Positions 4,705-6,615 of a stretch of DNA of 6,615 bases are shown here, piece by piece. The stretch's first letter is position 1. Each line of letters begins with the position of its first letter. The translations under genes and the position numbers were made by a program. The stretch covers positions 1 through 6,615 of the forward strand of contig JAJZWW010000185.1 of assembly GCA_021846485.1 (NCBI GenBank), written 5' to 3'. A model generated the notes under the pieces. That model ran no database searches. It saw nothing but the letters and a program-made list of their open reading frames with translations, and was not told the origin of the DNA. The DNA comes from Actinomycetes bacterium (GTDB lineage Bacteria; Actinomycetota; Acidimicrobiia; Acidimicrobiales; Palsa-688).

Positions 4705-6242
4705 GCGCGAAGCCGGGCGCGCAGCGTGTCGTAGCCGAGCCCGTAGCGCTCGGCGATCGACTGGGCGTAGGCCCGCCCGTCGGGGGCTCGACGCTCGATC
4801 CGGAACGTCCTCCGGGAGGGCTCGGTCGGGTCCACTCCGGCGACCATACTGACCGTGCGCTCGTCGAGGGTGGCCAGCTCCTCCACGAAGGTGACGTACA
4901 CCGCTACGGCCCCGAGCTGGCCGACCTGGGCGAGGATCCGCCTCCCGAGCAGGCGGGCGTCGTCGAGGGTCGTTGAGGCGAACAGCTCGTTGAGCACGAG
5001 CGCGCTGCGGGCGGTCGCCGCGTCGAGGATGGCGTGGGCCCGCTCGAGGTCGTCCTGGAGCTTGCCGCGCAGGTCGACCATCAGCTCCTCGCGCTCGAAG
5101 TGGCTGTAGACCGCGTCGGAGCGGACCAGCTGCACGCTCGTGCCGGGCACCGGAAGTCCGATGGAGGCGAGGTGGTGCAACTGCCCGAAGGTGCGGGCGA
5201 AGGTGGTCTTGCCTCCCTGGTTGGGCCCGGACACCACGAGGATCCGCTCGGGGCCCGAGAGCCGGAACGAGTTGACGACGATCGCCTCCTCGCGTCCGCC
5301 GAGGGCCAGAGCCAGGTCGAAGGTGTCGGTGGCGTGCTCCTCGCCCCCCTCGTCCACCAGCTCGGGGAAGCAGAAGGCGAGTCCGTGCGCGCCGAGCGCC
5401 TCCATGCGCTCCAGGTAGCAGAGGTAGACCTGCACCTCGCGCTCGAAGCGGGAGACGGGGGCTGCGACGAAGTCCTCGTAGCGCTCTGCCAGCCGGTCGA
5501 GGTCGCCGAAGACCTCGGGGAAGAGGCGGCACACGGCGTCGAGGACCTGGGCCTGTACGTGGTCCAGCTCGTTGCGGCCCGCGTAGGACGGATGCCGCCG
5601 GGTCACCTCCCCGACCCGGAAGCGCTCGAAGCAGGCGGCGACCTCCGCGGCGTAGTCGGCCCGGTCCTCGTCCCGCTCGACGCGGATCTTGTTGCCCTGG
5701 AGGGTCAGGCGGTAGCGGATCGCGCCGATCTGGCCCTCGAGGCGGTCGGCTTCGGCCGTCATGGCGACGAATCCGGGGTCGGCCACGTAGGCGGCCAGGT
5801 GGCCGGCGAAGCCCGAGAGCCCCTCGGAGCGCAGCTCCGCCCCGGCGAGCCGCTCCGAGAACCCGACGACCGCCTCGGCGTAGCCCGAGAGGGCGTCGAG
5901 CGCGAAGCGGCGGCTCTGGGGCCGGTGGCGGATGGAGCGGCTGCGGGCCAGGTCCTCCCGGACGCCGCGCATCGCCCGGGAGAAGCTGCGCACGGAGCCG
6001 GCGACCTCGGGGCGCTGCAGGTCGGCCATCACCGCGTGGCGGTACCGGAGCGTCGCCTCGTCCGTGGGCGGCTGCTGGAACCAGCCGCGCAGCTCGTAGC
6101 CCTCCCTGCCGGCTACCAGGCCGTCGACGACGGCGTCGAGGTGGAGGTCGCCGAAGCAGTCGGGGTCGTCGGCGCCGCTCGGGGGTGGACCCTCGGCGAA
6201 GGGATCGAGCAGGCTCACGAAGCTCATCGGGTCAGGGCTCAT
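4701..6242 (-). CDS. MutS-family ATPase, first of a tandem pair (513 aa)
   Basis: Paralogue of the following gene. Walker A is GPNQGGKTT (339-347) followed by FARTFGQLHHLASIGLPVPG (348-367); the Walker-B-like segment is LVLNELFASTT (415-425) with Asn418-Glu419. The position of the family histidine is phenylalanine (VTFVEEL, 450-456), unlike its partner. Shared N-terminal motifs are TLRYRHAVMADL (64-75) and RSEGL (138-142, the same residue numbers as in the partner). It lacks a mismatch-recognition domain and any nuclease domain. The C-terminus (RTFRIERRAPDG, then AYAQSIAERYGL) is typical of this short MutS-like type as I recall it. ATG at 6242 is preferred over ATG at 6227 because it forms an ATGA overlap with the preceding stop; neither has an SD, and the bases upstream even contain CCTCC, so coupling is expected. 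It probably forms a heterodimer with the 515-residue protein, by analogy with MutS dimers. Function unproven. Confidence 0.9.
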   Translation of the reverse strand: MSPDPMSFVSLLDPFAEGPPPSGADDPDCFGDLHLDAVVDGLVAGREGYELRGWFQQPPTDEATLRYRHAVMADLQRPEVAGSVRSFSRAMRGVREDLARSRSIRHRPQSRRFALDALSGYAEAVVGFSERLAGAELRSEGLSGFAGHLAAYVADPGFVAMTAEADRLEGQIGAIRYRLTLQGNKIRVERDEDRADYAAEVAACFERFRVGEVTRRHPSYAGRNELDHVQAQVLDAVCRLFPEVFGDLDRLAERYEDFVAAPVSRFEREVQVYLCYLERMEALGAHGLAFCFPELVDEGGEEHATDTFDLALALGGREEAIVVNSFRLSGPERILVVSGPNQGGKTTFARTFGQLHHLASIGLPVPGTSVQLVRSDAVYSHFEREELMVDLRGKLQDDLERAHAILDAATARSALVLNELFASTTLDDARLLGRRILAQVGQLGAVAVYVTFVEELATLDERTVSMVAGVDPTEPSRRTFRIERRAPDGRAYAQSIAERYGLGYDTLRARLRA

Positions 6243-6615
6243 CGGGTGGGGAGGTCGCCGCTCAGGGCGACGGCGGCGTCGATCGCAGCCTCGAGGCGCT
6301 CCTCGGCGTCGCGGCGCGCCTCGAGCTCTGCGTCGGTGAGCGTGCGCAGCTCCTCGGTCCGGCCGGCCGCGCGTAGGATCGTGGTGATCGTCGTGTCCAC
6401 CTCGGCGGTCAGGGCGTCGCCGAAGCGTCGGCGCGCCGCGTCGAGGCGGGCGGTGAGGTCGTGGCGGCATCTCCCGGCGTGCTTGTCGTGCTCCTCTGCG
6501 AGCTGGCGGCGGCTCCGGGCGAGCATCCGGCGTCGCAGGATCCCCGCCGGCAGCAGGCGCCGGGCGACGCGGCTGAACGACTCGGTCGAGCTCCCCGGGT
6601 ACACGAACAGGTAGA
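6239..6615 (-). CDS. C-terminal end of a possible dynamin-like GTPase (partial)
   Basis: The frame is open to the window edge, so only the last 124 residues are seen; a GTG at 6604 is probably internal. The visible part starts YLFVYPGSS, then a basic stretch (ARRLLPAGILRRRMLARSRR), then long charged helices: DKHAGRCRHDLTARLDAARR, FGDALTAEVDTTITTILRAA, and a Glu/Arg/Ala-rich coiled-coil-like end up to SGDLPTR. Bacterial dynamin-family GTPases often end in this way: a hydrophobic/basic membrane-facing part, then D-x-x-x-GR-x-R-x-D and amphipathic helices. That is pattern memory; the GTPase domain itself is outside the window, so the call is tentative. A different helical membrane-associated protein is possible. 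Its TGA overlaps the ATG of the 513-residue MutS-like gene (ATGA), so the genes are very likely co-translated. Confidence 0.5.
   Translation of the reverse strand, partial: YLFVYPGSSTESFSRVARRLLPAGILRRRMLARSRRQLAEEHDKHAGRCRHDLTARLDAARRRFGDALTAEVDTTITTILRAAGRTEELRTLTDAELEARRDAEERLEAAIDAAVALSGDLPTR

Noticed and set aside
3699..5225. Similar CTTGCCnCCCTGGTTGG strings near 3700 and 5208 as a dispersed repeat
   Set aside because: They are the complement of the Walker A codons (NQGGK) of the two paralogous ATPases, so the likeness is explained by protein conservation.
3157..5532. A 791-residue version of the second MutS-type protein starting far upstream
   Set aside because: The extension lies over the first MutS-type gene in another frame and is arginine/proline-rich; ATG 4704 with an ATGA overlap is the natural start.
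3157..6242. Naming the two ATPases mutS or mutS2
   Set aside because: Both lack the mismatch-recognition domain with Phe-x-Glu and the Smr nuclease domain, and both are far too short; only the ATPase fold is shared.

Overview
The window is a very GC-rich stretch (roughly 70% or more by eye, with strong G/C preference at third codon positions). It looks like chromosomal DNA of an actinobacterium or a close high-GC relative. The basis is composition, GTG starts, four-base start/stop overlaps and the gene families present; I cannot place it to genus. There are no tRNA or rRNA genes, CRISPR arrays, transposase genes or phage genes.

Left part, plus strand (1-2640): the 3' portion of a major facilitator superfamily (MFS) exporter running in from outside the window, then a possible 89-residue cysteine-containing small protein with a strong Shine-Dalgarno (SD) sequence, then a DUF6062-like protein with two CPxC...CxxH modules. 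The linker between those modules is unusual at the DNA level. It holds a 97-bp, lower-GC inverted-repeat element with 25-base arms (22/25 matching) ending in TA at both sides, followed by a perfect 13-bp hairpin.

Right part, minus strand (6615 down to 2616): a tightly packed co-directional run. It starts with the C-terminal end of a possible dynamin-like GTPase. Next come two tandem, divergent MutS-type ATPases of 513 and 515 residues that lack a mismatch-recognition domain. A 13-codon mini-ORF follows, then a family I inorganic pyrophosphatase (ppa). Every junction is a start/stop overlap (ATGA at 6242, 4704 and 3160; GTGA at 3122), so the run is very probably one translationally coupled operon. 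The only strong SD in the run sits before the mini-ORF. The ppa 3' end converges on and overlaps the DUF6062-like gene by 25 bp in a repetitive stretch.

How the genes might work together: the two MutS-type ATPases probably form a partnered pair, and their coupling to a possible membrane-remodelling GTPase and to pyrophosphatase implies co-expression. A shared pathway is inference only. The best leads for new biology are the paired MutS-type ATPases with their GTPase neighbour, the mini-ORF wedged between the second ATPase and ppa, and the TA-flanked inverted-repeat element inside the DUF6062-like gene.
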